Numbered from the stretch's first letter, positions 46,429 through 59,197 are shown. The stretch is DNA of 64,000 nt from Ambrosia x helenae (GCA_030844895.1 CM061228.1:35464626-35528625); one strand, 5' to 3'. Numbers and translations are program-made. The notes: generated by a model from the letters alone, not told the origin.

Positions 46429-48640
46429 TGTGACACCAGTCAACGAATCAGGTCAAGATCCGTACTCATTATACTTAACCATGTCATCTCATATGCATAC
46501 TAGACAATTTTAGCACTTACTATACCCCCTAATCTAGTAAAGCCCGAACTAGTGCAGAAATTCAATGGATTATCCGTTTACGCATACAACACCTGAAATA
46601 TCCGAGGAAATTGGCATTGAACAATTAAGCCAATCACACGCTCAACAGAGGGCAACCTGATATCCGATTACTACGTATAGGCAAAGCAACAATACACGTG
46701 ACAATACCTAAGTGGGAAATTACACAAATCCACTCTAAATCCAAACAATTCTCAATATGTTCCATGGAAATACCACACAAAAATCATGAAACATTAGCTA
46801 GAACACAAACATATATTAACATGAGTTAATATCACACAACAACAGATGTGTATCCACAATTAGCGTATGTATTGAAAATATGATCATTAATATTATTACA
46901 ACGACACATGTTATTGAAACATTAGACCACACACATACATATTTTAATACTCAAAGATCTATTCCTATGGATAACTAATGGATATCAATAACACCCCATG
47001 CACATACATATATGTGTGGCCATTTGGCTATATATATATATATATATATATATTTACACACACATATACACAACAATCTAAACAAGATACTTAGTTCATG
47101 AAACCCATGTGTATGTATGTATATTTGGCCAGCCCCCATCCACGATCCCATACACACACACACACACACACTTGAATGATAGGCCAAGTAATCTATACCT
47201 CTAAACAACCATGTGATCATAGCTATGATTAGGACTAAACAATGGATAGTATACTTACATATATATGAACGCGAATATGCATATGTGTGTATAGAGATAT
47301 GACAACTTGAAAGACACATGGAATACACTCATCATTCACCAAAATAGGAATGAAACCAACCACCCACAAGCCCTAACACAAGTCAACACCACTCTTTATG
47401 TTTTGTATCTTCTAACTAAATTCTAGCACATGGAGACTAGGAAATCCTTGTCTTGTCTCTAACCTTCACCAATATAGGTCTTAACCACCCTCATACATCT
47501 TCCTATGCATGAACCCTTCCTAAATAACACTAACTAACAACTAACTCTCTTCTCCTCTTCTTTTGTCATCGGCCGCCTACAAATAATCAACACATGGCCT
47601 CAAAACCTTTCCAATGACAACCAAGTTATCCTAGAATAGGCCCTTTACCTTGCCATGTTTCAATTCCAAGAAAATGAGGCTTGCCAAAATTGTTTTGTTT
47701 TGTCTTCTATAAACCGGAAAGGATAAGAACACAAAGGTCATGCATGACAACTTTCTTATACCAAAGTAGATAAATGTCACCACACATGAACAATTTCCCA
47801 TAGTTGATTGTATTCCCCATCTTGTTTCCTCAAAAGCTTCGGCCAAAGATCCTCTAGGGAAGGAACAAGAAACTTTTGCAATGTCAACTCATATCTCCAA
47901 CAAGGAACACATCTTTTATCTATTACACAAATCTAGAGAGGTTGACTTGCCACTTATAGCTTGCACACACACACACACACACACACACATCTCCTCTCTT
48001 CTCTTGTTGGCCGATCGAGTATAAATAGGAGAGCATGGATGAGTTTCACACACACATCAAACCACAACAGAACTAAACTCTCTATTCCTCTCTTTTCTTT
48101 GCTTCGGCACCCACTAAACCACCCCAACCTCACCACCATTCGGCCAAATACCTCAACACTACAAAGGACTCACATCAAAGAAGCTTACAAGGCGACGGTT
48201 TCATCCCACCATCTGGTCTAGAGGTGTGTTTATAACCTTTCATAATGTCTAATCTTTCTAACATAGTTTTGGCCCTAACCCTTCACCCGAACCCCAACCC
48301 TTATAATTTGAAACATATATGTCCATTAACAATCAAAGGCACTATGATATTGTGGTTAAAACATACAAAAATATAGTTTTGATGTATTCTCTTACAAACA
48401 AACACGCGTATATACATGTACACCATCCCCATTGTATTACAATCGACATATGTGAAAGATCACTTGCACCCGAGGTGTACATGTGTATATGGTGCTATAT
48501 GGTTAACAATAATTTGGCACTTCTGAACCATAACATAATATATATATATATACACACACATATTCGAACATACCGTACAAATTGCATGTGTATATGCACG
48601 GTTCCAAAAGGGAAACACACCCACATACTTGTAATCACTC
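46429..48640 (+). mobile_element. Truncated Ty3/Gypsy-type LTR
   Basis: Starts TGTGACACC and shares its opening (a GTCAN-ATCCGTAC-TTA pattern) with the minus strand of the 27430-30178 solo LTR, so it is a related family in plus orientation. A TATA box, TATAAATAG, lies at 48020. It breaks off near 48640 against the end of SIRE-A, without the CA terminus. It contains (AT)n at 47031-47052 and (CA)n at 47152-47171 and 47964-47989. No coding. Confidence 0.6.
48020..48028 (+). promoter_or_regulatory. TATA box of truncated Ty3-type LTR
   Basis: TATAAATAG followed by a CT/CA-rich leader and an ACCACAAC start-like region. Confidence 0.6.
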
Positions 48641-49826
48641 TAGATCTATTCTCTTCTACAGCTTTCTCTATACCTTCAACTTCACCAACCTCAGTGGCCT
48701 TGGGTTTGGTGACTTTGGCATTTTCAGCTTCTGAATCCCATTCAGCTTCATCCTGAATCTCTTCTGAATCAATTGACTCTTCATCAACTAGTAAGGTCTT
48801 TACTTTACCCTTACCTTTCATAGTTTTCTTCTTTTGTTCAGCCTCAACCACTTTTGCTTCCCCTTTCCAGACTTAGCACCTTTATTAATAACCTGATGCT
48901 TCCGTTTGGCAGTCTTATCAACCGGACATAAAGGGCTATCAGAGTCAGAATCACTCTTCTCATTTCTCACCTTATCTTTTCCTGGACCTTTGTAACCAAC
49001 AGAACTCAAATGTCCAAACAAATTCTTGTGTGGTGGTTGTTGATCAACAGTAACTCCTTTGTATATCTTCATCCTTCCCAGAGTAGTCTGATTCATGTGA
49101 ACTTGGTTAACTACCTGAACTGGATCTCTAACCGAATTAGGATATTTATTATCAAACACCATCTGCAGGAATCTTGGATACATCAAGAACTTATCATTCC
49201 TTAATCCTTGTAACACTTCCAACATATGCTTAAATATCATTCCAGAAACATTAAATGGTTTATTCAGCACTAGAGCTACCACCAATGAACATAGGCTCTT
49301 TCTCAAAACATCATATCCACCACTGACTGGTCTGAATACATGTAGAACCACATGTAAAAGATACTTGTACTGCGGACACAGTTTTGCTTTGTGTAACAAG
49401 CAATCAGTAATCGGAGCGTTATACTTCATCCTTAGGAAACACTTCCTCTGCTCCGTCCATGATAACTCAGTAGGATCAGTAGGAGAATCTTTGAGCTTCA
49501 AGGCCTCTCTAATATCTTGTTCACTAACAAGCACCCTTTGACCATGAATCCTACTTTCAATTACCGACTTGTTTTCCCAAAACGTGATTACTGCCTTTTT
49601 CCCAGAAGTTGACCTGATGATCTCTATAAATGGTCACAGATGTAGCAAGAGCATATACAACTCTGCATCTCTTCAGGAATTCAACAATACCATAGAACTC
49701 TTCATATTTTCCTACTTCTCCAATGTATGCGCAACAATTGTGAATTTGCTCAAAATTAAGTGGTTTTGGCTGCTCTACAACTTGTACTTCCTGCTCTGGA
49801 ATCTCTTGATCTGATTGTTCAGCCAT
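48641..49826 (-). pseudogene. SIRE-A extra ORF after RNase H (function unknown)
   Basis: Starts MAEQSDQEIPEQ at 49826 and runs to about 49557. After a one-base slip at an A-run near 49605 it continues as 49534-48818 (LVSEQDIREALKLKD, RKCFLRMKYN, YKYLLHVVLHVF, RPVSGGYDVLRKSL, FLMYPRFLQMVFDNKYP, NLFGHLSSVG). It ends in a Lys/Glu-rich tail after another shift near 48850 and is cut by the Ty3-type LTR. I recall this alpha-helical protein family only from composite-family retroelements annotated as hypothetical. Its place matches the env-like position of SIRE elements, but I see no signal peptide or transmembrane segment. The start follows a strong 3' splice site on the minus strand. Confidence 0.75.
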
Positions 49827-49832
49827 AATATA

Positions 49833-49858
49833 CTGCAAAAAACAAACAAACAAACACT
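49833..49858 (-). promoter_or_regulatory. Candidate 3' splice site before SIRE-A extra ORF
   Basis: The minus strand reads TTTGTTTGTTTTTTGCAG then TATATT and ATG. It is a near-ideal plant acceptor six bases before the start codon, so the ORF could be made from a spliced subgenomic RNA. Inference. Confidence 0.5.
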
Positions 49859-51959
49859 AAAATTCATTAATTCGGATAAATTTGAAAATTTTTGGTCAAA
49901 AAGTTTTTCCATTCGACCCAATCGTGGGATTGAATAAAAAATTGTTAGGTCGAATGAGGAACAAAAAGTTCCATTCGACCTTATTTTGTTCATTAGACCT
50001 TTCAAACTGGTCGAATAGAACCTGATTCATTTTAAAATTACCAAACTTCAATTTAATCATGTTTAACATCACATTTTGGTTTCATCAGATCCTAACATGG
50101 CTGACTAAGCTTTATCAATAATCAATTGTGTTGATTAAACAGTTATCGATGATTTTCACCTAAAATCTAGGGTTTAAGAATCAATTATGTTCAATAACAT
50201 GTTTAAACATCAGATTTTTGAATATTCTCCCCCTAAAACCATCGATAATTGTTTATCAATGAGCAATTGATGTTCAACCACAGTTAATATGCACAAATTG
50301 ATATTCTAGGGTTCATAAACTTTGTTCAATGATTCTGGGTTGTTTATTAGATGAATACCTACAAATTTTATATGAAAATGATCACAATCACACGAGGAAC
50401 AATAATCCAGTGTCTAAAATAAACGAGCAACAAGGGTTGGTATTGATCAGATTTTGAAAAAAAATTGTAGTGGGGTTCGAATGAGCTGATCTATATATAT
50501 AAGCACTTCCATTTGACCCTTACATGGGTTCGAATGGGAAATTTTCTGTTTCATTCGACCTAGTTAAAGGTTCGAATGAAAAAGAAAAGACTCGAATGAA
50601 AATTATCAGTTCAAACACTCCCATTCGACCTCATTTTAAGGTTCGAATCAAAGACACAAAAGTCCATTCGACCTAACGAAAGGTCGAATTAGAATTTTGG
50701 AAAAATGAAATTGTTACCAATTATCAAATTCGAATCCCGTTTTGTCATTTTAGACCATTTTAACTTTTAATCATTCATCATTTCTCATTTAAATGATACA
50801 AAACTCAATTTGGTCTGTCAAAGTTCAGAAAATGATCATCAATCACCATCGGTTATAAAAAATAACTCAGAAGTGTAAAACCTTTTGGATTTTCTGAAAT
50901 TTATGTTAAAAGACACCAAAAATATTTTTGAGTTTTCATATATATGAACTAAATCAATAGAAAGCAATAAACTTTTTGTGATTTTTCGGTAAGAGGATCA
51001 TATCACTTTATGAGAGATCACATCACACCGTTGTTCTGTTACATTTAAAACATTACTAACAATGTAACTTTGCCAACTACTGATATTGTTGTCCACATAA
51101 GTTCTTATGCAGACCGTTATGCAATACTTTAGGCTGATACTGTTATTTATAGTATAAACTAATTCACCTGTGGTTCCCCCACACACACACGACATACTCC
51201 CGTATCAAGAAATACTGCACAAAGATTCATTGTAACGCGTGATTATGCTATTGTTATCTGTAATTACAAGATATGAGGCACAGAGGTGTACAGGTCAGCA
51301 AATCAATGCTACAGAGTAACATATGCACTCTACCAGGTTGAGGTCTAATATCAATCATGATTTTAATCAGTGATTAGATACGATACATTAGATAATCTTT
51401 GATTATCATCACACATTTAAAGTTCCTCAATTTAGTAACTTTGGGTTTTGGCATTAAAGCTCTTTTATTAAGATACCCTGCCTGATCTAGGTCCGTAAAT
51501 CAATACGACAAAAGATCAGAGAGGCTATCCCCAGATAACAAATAACATAACGACCCGAAACCTCCGATTTTGTACAATACCCTATCAAACGAAATTACGG
51601 TACTAAGACCATATGCCCATGAGGTGTTCATTCACATATGAAACAGTTTGATATGTATGTATCAGGCACACAGTAATAGGTCTACGAAGCCTATCAGCAC
51701 ATCACACAAAGTTAACATTGATCAAGCAATTGACTATTTCAAATCTTAGAATGCAATAGATCCTCACTGATGTACTATCATTTCCTCTTTTTCTCCAGGA
51801 AAAATCATTTTGATTTTCTGATTTTTATGGATTTTGAAAATTTTCAATGTTTTTGGTTTTTCTGAATAAAATGCTCCCCCTAAAATTAAAAACATATTTT
51901 TGAATTCTTAACTTTTCTGAAATCATAAAACAAAATAAAATGATAAACCGAGGTGATGA
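49859..51959 (-). other. SIRE-A spacer with CATTCGACC/GGTCGAATG array
   Basis: Non-coding 2.1 kb between RNase H and the extra ORF. At 49910-50740 the word CATTCGACC or its reverse GGTCGAATG, with variants GGTTCGAATG and CATTTGACC, recurs about 16 times. The rest is AT-rich with no domain. Confidence 0.75.
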
Positions 51960-52790
51960 TCAGTCTTGTTTCTCCTTAATACTATTAGCTTTTAATAAAA
52001 ATTCAAAATGTGATTTGTCAAAAGCTTTGGTAAAAAGATCAGCTCTCTGATAGTCAGTGTGGATTTTGGCCATATCAATCAATCCTTTAGCATAGCAATC
52101 AAGAATAAAATGATACTTAATTCGAATATGCTTAGCCTTAGAATGATTAACAATGTCTTTAGTGAGTGCGATGGATTCTTCATTATCACAATGAATGGGG
52201 GTTTTAAGAAATTGCAAACCGTAGTCGTGCATCTGCTGTTGAATCCATAAAACCCATGAACAGCAACTCGAGGTTGACACGTATTCGGCTTCACAAGTAG
52301 ATAATGCAACTGCTGTCTGCTTTTTGCATTGCCAGCTCATGAGCCTGCTCCCCTGGAATTGACATCCAGCCGTTGTGGATTTTGCGTCAATATCGCAACT
52401 GCCAAAATCTGCATCACTAAAAGCAATAAAGTCAAAATTATCATCATTAAGGTACCACAATCCACGCGAGGGACAACCCTTCAGATATCGTAGGATTCGT
52501 TTGACAACTGTAAGGTGACTCCGTTTCGGCTTCGATTGAAATCTAGCACAGAGACATGTTGCAAACATTATATCCGGTCGAGATGCAGTCAGGTACATCA
52601 AAGATCCGACGATGGCTCTATATGTAAAGGGGTCAATGAGCTCCCCCTTAGCATCAACTCCAATCCCGTGATTGGTTAGAATGGGAGTATCCATAAGCTT
52701 TGAATCATCCATCTGGAATCGGCTCAAGACTTCATAAACATATTTGGTCTGGTGAATAAAGATGCCCGTTGGCAATTGATCCACCTGCAA
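51960..52790 (-). pseudogene. SIRE-A RNase H and RT tail (276 codons open)
   Basis: GSLMYLTASRPDIMFATCLCARF, RILRYLKGCPSRGLWY, FSDADFGSCDIDAKSTTAGCQF, MSWQCKKQTAVALSTCEAEY and HCDNEESIALTKD are the RT thumb and Copia RNase H, with catalytic Asp and Glu present. The frame is open and well preserved, ending SIKEKQD. It degrades the RNA template. Upstream it connects to the RT through a stop-containing stretch. Confidence 0.92.
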
Positions 52791-52799
52791 GCCTAAAAA

Positions 52800-53446
52800 A
52801 ATTGCATTTCTCCCATAGCGCTCATCTCGAACTTTTCCTGCATGACTCGTTCAAATTCTCTGCATAAAAGCTCATTAGTAGAACAAAAAATAATGTCATC
52901 AACATATATCTGAACAAGAATCAAGACACCCCCTGTTCACTTTGTGAACAGGGTACAGTCTACCAAACCTCGTTTGAATCAAAGAAAATATGTGCTAAGC
53001 TCCTCATACCATTGTCTTGGAGCTTGGTGAAAACCATACAAAGCTTTATTTAGCTTGTAGACCTTTTCCCGGTGGATAGGATCCTCAAAACCTAGTGGTT
53101 GCCCAACATATACTTCTTCCTTGACCACACCATACAGAAAAGCACTCTTTGCATCCATCTGATACACCTTAAATTTCTTGTATGAAGCATACGCAAGAAA
53201 CATTCGGATTCCTTCAATGCGCGCCACTGGTGCATAGACTATATTGTAATCAATCCCTTCTGTTTGACGAAATCCCTGAACGACCAATCGAGCTTTGTTT
53301 ATGACAATAACGCCTCGATCATCCTTCTTACACTTGAAAACCCATTTAGTGCCAATTTTCTTTCGATCTGGTGTAAATCTGTCAGTGTCCAGACTCCGAG
53401 TTTCTATAACTGTAATAGTTCTTGCTGCATTGCTTCCACCCATCAA
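52800..53446 (-). pseudogene. SIRE-A reverse transcriptase
   Basis: 53446-52979 carries KKIGTKWVFKCKKDD, VQGFRQTEGIDYN, MDAKSAFLYGVVKEEVYV and LYGFHQAPRQWYEELS. After a stop, the catalytic QIYVDDIIF lies at about 52905. Further stops near 52930 and 52800. Template-copying enzyme, broken in at least three places. Confidence 0.88.
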
Positions 53447-55171
53447 TCATCTTGTAAAGCATTCGTGTATGTTTTTGGTTCCACATGTGAAACATAACAA
53501 GCAAAAGATTTGACAACCTGATTTCTGTATCTTAGCATACAGGGCAAGGGCTCCAATGATGTCATGTGAAGTTTCACGTCTGAATTGACCTCTTGTCATC
53601 ACACTGCTACCCGGATCACCTATAACTTGTTTAAGCGGATGAATATGATGAATCCGAGATTCTGGATGATCAGGAACTGGAATAACTGCTTGAACATTAA
53701 GATTCTCTGCCGTCTCCAAATCATTACCCATATTTGATGAAGATGCAACATCTGGATTTGGGTTCACTGGTGGTGATACTGTAGCATGATCTAACATAGC
53801 TTCACTGAATTCTTCATCATTGTCTTCCGACTCAGATGAATCAAGAGTTGTAGAAGCTTCTTGGAAAATCTCTTCTTCATTAACAGGAGCATTGGTATCA
53901 TTAGAAGCTGCTGCTGGAGGAGTTACGGTGATCGAATGCACTAACGGTAAAGTTATTGCACTCTGACACTCGTAATATAATCGTAAAACAACTTCTCTAA
54001 CCATACTTTCTAGATTGAATGACTCGAATAGTTCCTTATAGTCAAACATCCAATCGGGCCCACTTCCTTGAACATTTTGAGTGTAGCGCTGAACGTCAAC
54101 ATTCGCCCACTCTTCGACCTGTTTAGTTCTTTTGTTAAATACGCGTTTTAGTGGTGTCGCGTATCCAACAAAGTAACCTTCTTCAACTTTTGGTCCAAAT
54201 TTCTCATTAGGATTCAACATAGTGCATGGTTCCCCGAAAGGTTCTAGAAACTCTAGGTTTGGCTTTCGTCTGTTGAGTAGTTCATAAGAAGTTTCGCTAA
54301 ACTTCTTCACCGTTAACACACGATTCAAAATGTAACATGCTGCACAAATGGCTTCATTCCAAAACATAACTGGAAGATTAGAATCTGCAAGCATGGTTCG
54401 CGCCACTTCAATAAGAGTCCTGTTCTTTCTTTCTGCAACACCGTTCTACTGTGGAGTGTATGGTTCACTGTACTCATGATGAATACCCCTTGTGTCGTGA
54501 AATGCATCCATTTGAGAATTCTTAAACTACGTCCCGTTATCACTTCGAATTCTTTTGATTTTCAACCAATATATGTTTTCCAAACGAGTAAACAGAACGT
54601 TCAGATTGTTAAATGTTTCACTCTTGTGTTGCATGCACATCACCCACGAGAATATTGAATAGTCGTCAGTAACCACAAGACAATAAAGTTCTCCGTTGAT
54701 ACTCTTTCGCTTAACTGGTCTGAATAGGTCCATGTGTAAACGTTCAAGTGGAAATTCTACCGAGTTTATTTTCTTTGGTTTGTGAGACTGTTTGTGCTAT
54801 TTTCCCTTTTTGTAACTCACACATTTATCTTTAAGATGAAAATGCTTCACATTCACCCCTTCAACAAGTCCGTTCTTCACCAAATGATTCATCATTCTTA
54901 GGTGAATATGCACCATCCTTCGAAGCTACATAATAGATTCTTTTTCAGTAGCCTTGGATAGAAAGCACGTGACTTGGCCCTGAGTAGTGGTTGCTTTGCT
55001 CATGTCAAGAATGTATAGATTGTTCACTCTTGGAGCTTTTAGCATGATCCACTCTTTTGGTATTACGAAACCAGGTTTCAGAATGTAGCAAGATTTATCA
55101 TCAAAGTGAATAGAAAACTTCTTGTAACAAATTTGACTCACACTCAACAAATTATAATCAATTTGTTTCAC
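53447..55171 (-). pseudogene. SIRE-A pre-integrase and integrase
   Basis: 55171-54926 has the pre-integrase lead (YNLLSVSQICYKKF, FVIPKEWIMLKAPRVNNLYILDM). 54733-54527 has the core Asp (HMDLFRPVKRK, LVVTDDYS) and the second Asp (RIRSDNGT), followed by a stop. After a second stop in TPQ-NGVAERKNRTL (catalytic Glu), 54406-53447 gives the C-terminus (YILNRVLTVKKF, GYFVGYATPLKRVF) and an acidic linker to the RT. cDNA integration enzyme; inactive. Confidence 0.88.
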
Positions 55172-55199
55172 ATACGATATCCATTCAAACTCACGATTC

Positions 55200-55375
55200 C
55201 ATTACTAACATTCCCTTCCATTGTTATATACCCTCCTTTGTTCCCGGCAAACGCTACATAACCTCCATTAATATTCTTGATATCAAAGAGTAGCGTCAAA
55301 TTACCAGTCATGTGCCTAGAAGCTCCACTGTCGACAATCCAAAGACTGTTAACAGGGCCAGCTGGAGCTCCCTAC
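55200..55375 (-). pseudogene. SIRE-A aspartic protease start
   Basis: The minus strand reads SLWIVDSGASRHMTGN, the DSGAS protease motif, then FAGNKGGYITMEG. It lies downstream of the gag stop. An acceptor-like TGTGTAG occurs between the two. Confidence 0.85.
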
Positions 55376-55391
55376 ACATTTCAAAAACAAG

Positions 55392-58300
55392 TTAGTTTTT
55401 AACAGGGTTCCAAGTCTGTTTGGTCTTGGGTCTTTGAATGTTAACTTTCAAAGAATCCTTCTCACAAACTTTCAAGTTTGAATCAACCTTTTTCTGGTTG
55501 TTCAGAACTTTCTCACTCTTACTCTCAACACTAGCAGATGATGTAGAAGCACCAGGAGAACCCTTTGGTGTCAAAGTCTGTTCACAACGTTTAAGAATCC
55601 TTATTTGAGGTTGTTTAAATTCAATAGGTTTCTTTGTGTCGTTCGAAAAAGAAACTTTCTTGGCTACCTTATCTGACTTAACATATACAGGTCCAACCGA
55701 TGACTTTACAACAGGTTTTGGATAACCCTTTTGCTTGTCATTGGTCGAGTACACCATAGGTTTCTGCAGCTTCTTTTCCATGGCAAGTAGGTTTCTGTTA
55801 TCATAGACAATTGGATGGTTTTCCCTCTTTTGATAAAATCGACTTTGATTAAAAGATTGTTGTCTATGTGGGAAAAACGGTCTTTATGGAAAAAACTGTC
55901 TATGATCTTCCACCGAATTCCTATGAGTTTGCTTACTCTCAACTTCATGCCTCTTATGTTTCACATATGGGCAGTGAGCAAGTAAATGCCCTATCTCCCC
56001 ATATTTGAAACATGCATGGTATTCCTTAAAAACATTTTAAGAGTTAGGTTTAGCGAATGATTTAACCGGGTGTTGGTCATCAACACACTTTAATCTTAAA
56101 CTCTCTAGAGTGGGCTCCTTTGAGTAAGCCGGTTCATAAAATCCGTTAACCTTCTCTTTAGGTCTCACAAATTCAGTGACATGAACCTTAGATTGTGACG
56201 AATCAGCACCATACAGTCTCCGAATCAGTTTGGGAGGAATATCATTTGTCTTTTCATGTTTAGGAAACCAAATGGTACTCTCTTGCCAGATTTTCTACAT
56301 TTTAGAATAATTGGCAAACTGTATAGGATATCCATCATCAGAGATTATCTTATCAGATCCTTCCATCCGATAGAAAACCTTCACATGTTTGTTAACTGAC
56401 TCATTCTTTTCTTCTTTCTTAACTGACCGATTCATTTTGTTTTCAATTTTCTAAGGATGTGGAACCTGAGAAGGAGAGACTATCTCCTTTGTTCGAATGT
56501 GATTTTCCAAAGGAATTTCAACACTCTTCTTAGGTTCCTCATCTTCAGTATCTGAATCATCAGTTACTGCAACCATACTTCATCATTCAATCCAAGTATC
56601 GGTCTCTCATCGGAGTTTGGATCACCAACACTTGAAGTGTTTGATTCGTTATCTGATGAGGAATCCGATTTCACTGAACTCTCAGGTGTTACTAAATTCA
56701 GATTATGGTTTTTAAATAACACTGGAGCAGGAAAAGCCTTGTAGTTGGCACTACTGGATTGTGATGGTTCCTCAACGATGTGGTCCAAAACACAAGCCAC
56801 ATGTTTGTAACTCTCTAACTTTTTTGTTGATTTTCTCCGCAAAACACTTGATTTTACTCATTTCAAGTTTAGTTTCTTCAATTTCATTAATATAATTGTT
56901 AATGGATATTTGTTTCAAAGATAGAGTTTTAGTCAATTCTGAAACATCCTTTTTATAACCTTCAAGTTTTTTTTGTTGAAATCATGCTCGTCCTTGCGAT
57001 AAGATTGAATGACGATTTTAGCACTCTCAAGCTGATGCTTAAGTTGCTTAACTTCATCATTTAATCTATCACAAGTACCATAATATTTATCACTATTAGA
57101 AGAGTTAGAACTTACCGGTTTAGGCAGGTCTGTCATGGCCATCAATGCAAAGTGAGCTTTCTTTCCTGCAAAGAACTTGGAATAATCAAACCTTGTGAAA
57201 ACATCATCCATGCATGATTTCTTCGTCATTAGAAAATCCGCTACAGCTAGCAACTGGTCAATATCATCATCAAGAGAATTAATGCTAACTTCTGAATCAG
57301 ATTCACTTTCTGAATCCTAATAGACAGATTCTGGTTCATCAGAGACATCGGCAACGGAATCGATAATCGTCCCAGAAACCGTTTCAGCAACCGGTTCTTC
57401 AACCTTTTCTGCAACACAATCTGAAACCTCTTCAACAATCTCTTCAATCACCACTACAAACGCTTTCTCAATCACAACCCTCATCCTTTTGTATCACCAA
57501 AGCCTGGTTCTCATTTTGAGGTTGAGTGTTTGGTGTGGAAATAGGAACAATGGTTCTAGTTGGGTTAGGATTAGGTGTAGTTTGGTTTTGGTTTTGGTTT
57601 TGGTTTTGGTTTTGGTTTTGGTTTGTAGCAAATGTTTGTCTTGGTGTGGTATTTTGTGAGGTGTTCTGTCGGTTTTGGTAATTGTTTTGTTGTGGATAGT
57701 TGTTGTTGTTTTGGCTTTGATAAGTGATTTGGTTTTGTGATTGGCGATTTTGATAGTTTGAGTTAAACCGGTTTCGGTTACCTTGTTGCATTGGTTGAGT
57801 AAACTCTCTTTTGAAATGACCTCAAGTTCCACAATTAAAACAAGTTACCTTGGCTTTGTTGAAACCATAGGTAGTATTTGGTGAGGTAGCAAGATCAGTT
57901 CTTCTTGTTTTCTCTATAAACTCAGTAGCTCTCCTCATCACACTTGCAAATGCCCACTGAATGTTGATCAATTCCATCTCTTCCTTGTTGATCTTAGTCG
58001 GATTGTTGTTTCCTATCTGACTTGCCAATAGCCCGTTGTATGAAGCGACCATTGCTGAGACTAGAGCAATGTGTTGTTGAGCCACTTCTACAGTCACATT
58101 ATTCATTTTGGAGGTTTCCGACACAATTGGACTTTAACTTGATGAAGCTTGTGTCATCATAGGAGCCACATATTGTTGTTGTTGTTGTTGTTGTGGTAAG
58201 CTCATAGATGATGTATAACAAGAAGTAGGCATTTGTGGTTGAGTTGGTATGAATGAAGTTGGTGTGTAAGTTGATCCTGGAGCAAGATAGTTGATTGGAG

Positions 58301-58721
58301 TTCTTTGAGGTTCAACAACATTTGAAACACAAGCAATATGAGGTGCAACATTAGCTCCTCCTGATGAATTAGACATAGAGGAGAATGATGTAACATGATA
58401 CAATTCCGGATTTTGTGGGAATTGTGCTCTCTTGGCTTTTCTTTTCTTCTCTATCTCTTTGTTCTCAAGTTTCTGTATGAACTCATTAATAGTCCAATAC
58501 TAATAAGCATCCTTCTCTTTTAACACTTCAACATGTTGTCCCCAATATGGAGGCAAAGAATCAGCAAACTTATCAACAATCTCATCCATAGGAATAGTTA
58601 TCTCATAGTTTGATAACTCTGACAACAAATGACAATATCTAAGAATAAGTTCCTTCAAAGTCTCATTACCCACATAGCTGAAATTCTCAAACTCCTTTCT
58701 CAACTCTTCTATACGAATCCT
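55392..58721 (-). pseudogene. SIRE-A gag (giant, two knuckles), truncated and frameshifted
   Basis: From 58721: FENFSYVGNETLKELILRYCHLLSEL (gag core end), a Gln-rich tract, KVTCFNCGT-stop-GHFKREF (first knuckle, last Cys lost), an Asn/Gln-rich segment with a GGTTTT hexamer repeat (57585-57622), a coiled-coil-like stretch (RLNDEVKQLKHQLESAKIV, 57253-56933), ACFKYGEIGHLLAHC near 56010 (second knuckle, one Cys to Tyr), and a Lys-rich end KTKQTWNPVKN-stop at 55392. The same layout as the intact gag of element B shows common ancestry. The N-terminal part is cut off by element B. Confidence 0.82.
57585..57622. repeat. (GGTTTT)n hexanucleotide repeat
   Basis: About six perfect units. On the minus strand they code for alternating Asn-Gln in gag A. 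Confidence 0.9.
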
Positions 58722-58859
58722 GTTGGGTTATTTTGAGACCACAGTTACCAGAATAGAGACTTTTAAGTGATTATTGTAAAGACTTATAGTTGAAGGGCTT
58801 AGAATGTAATTAACACATGTTTTTGTACACAAACCCTAGGGCTGCGCACTTATATACAC

Positions 58860-58893
58860 GGGCCCTGCGCACTTATGCTAAGTGCGCAGGCCC
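58860..58893 (+). promoter_or_regulatory. Hairpin CTGCGCACTTA-tgc-TAAGTGCGCAG upstream of TATA
   Basis: Perfect 11-bp arms (58865-58875 and 58879-58889), extended by GGGCC/GGCCC with one bulge. It lies about 10 bases before the TATA box and is built from the same word that fills the leader. Confidence 0.8.
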
Positions 58894-58902
58894 AGGGTTC
58901 TC

Positions 58903-58912
58903 CTATATATAG
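58903..58912 (+). promoter_or_regulatory. TATA box of SIRE-B
   Basis: CTATATATAG. The presumed start is near 58935. Confidence 0.65.
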
Positions 58913-59184
58913 AAAGTGTGTGCACAGCTCTAGGTTTGGGGTTTTGGAGTTTATCTTTGTAGCACACTTTGCATACGTGCGTACTTAATCATATTCCAAG
59001 GTTATTCATCTTCAAATCTGTTATGGAATCATTATGTTATTCATTGTGTGTGTCGGGTCTTTCAATGTTCATCTAGTTTTATTTGTTTCTTGGATTAATC
59101 ACTTGAAACACCTAACTAATAGGTGTTTCTAAGTGATAACAATCTATTGCATTCAACAAGATCTAGTATTTCGGGACTACAATT

Positions 59185-59197
59185 TGGTATCAGAGCC
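59185..59197 (+). promoter_or_regulatory. Primer binding site, initiator tRNA-Met type
   Basis: TGGTATCAGAGCC, four bases after the LTR end. Confidence 0.9.

Larger units (their letters stand above)
48641..58721 (-). mobile_element. SIRE-like Copia element A, both LTRs lost
   Basis: Minus-strand order: long gag (58721-55392), protease (about 55375-55200), integrase (55171-53447), RT (53446-52800), RNase H (52790-51960), a 2.1-kb spacer with short-word array, and an extra ORF (49826-48641). The extra 3' ORF and giant gag fit the SIRE/Maximus lineage. Element B interrupts its gag on one side and a Ty3-type LTR abuts the other. Stops and frameshifts occur throughout. Confidence 0.85.
58722..59181 (+). 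repeat. 5' LTR of SIRE-B (460 bp)
   Basis: TGTTGGGTTATT...GGGACTACA. It holds a hairpin, a TATA box and three strong GCGCACTT words. The partner LTR is outside the window, so the 3' border rests on the primer site. Confidence 0.75.

Noticed and set aside
47954..48221. ORFs with Thr-His or Val-Cys runs suggesting a small peptide gene
   Set aside because: They arise from the (CA)n repeat inside a Ty3-type LTR.
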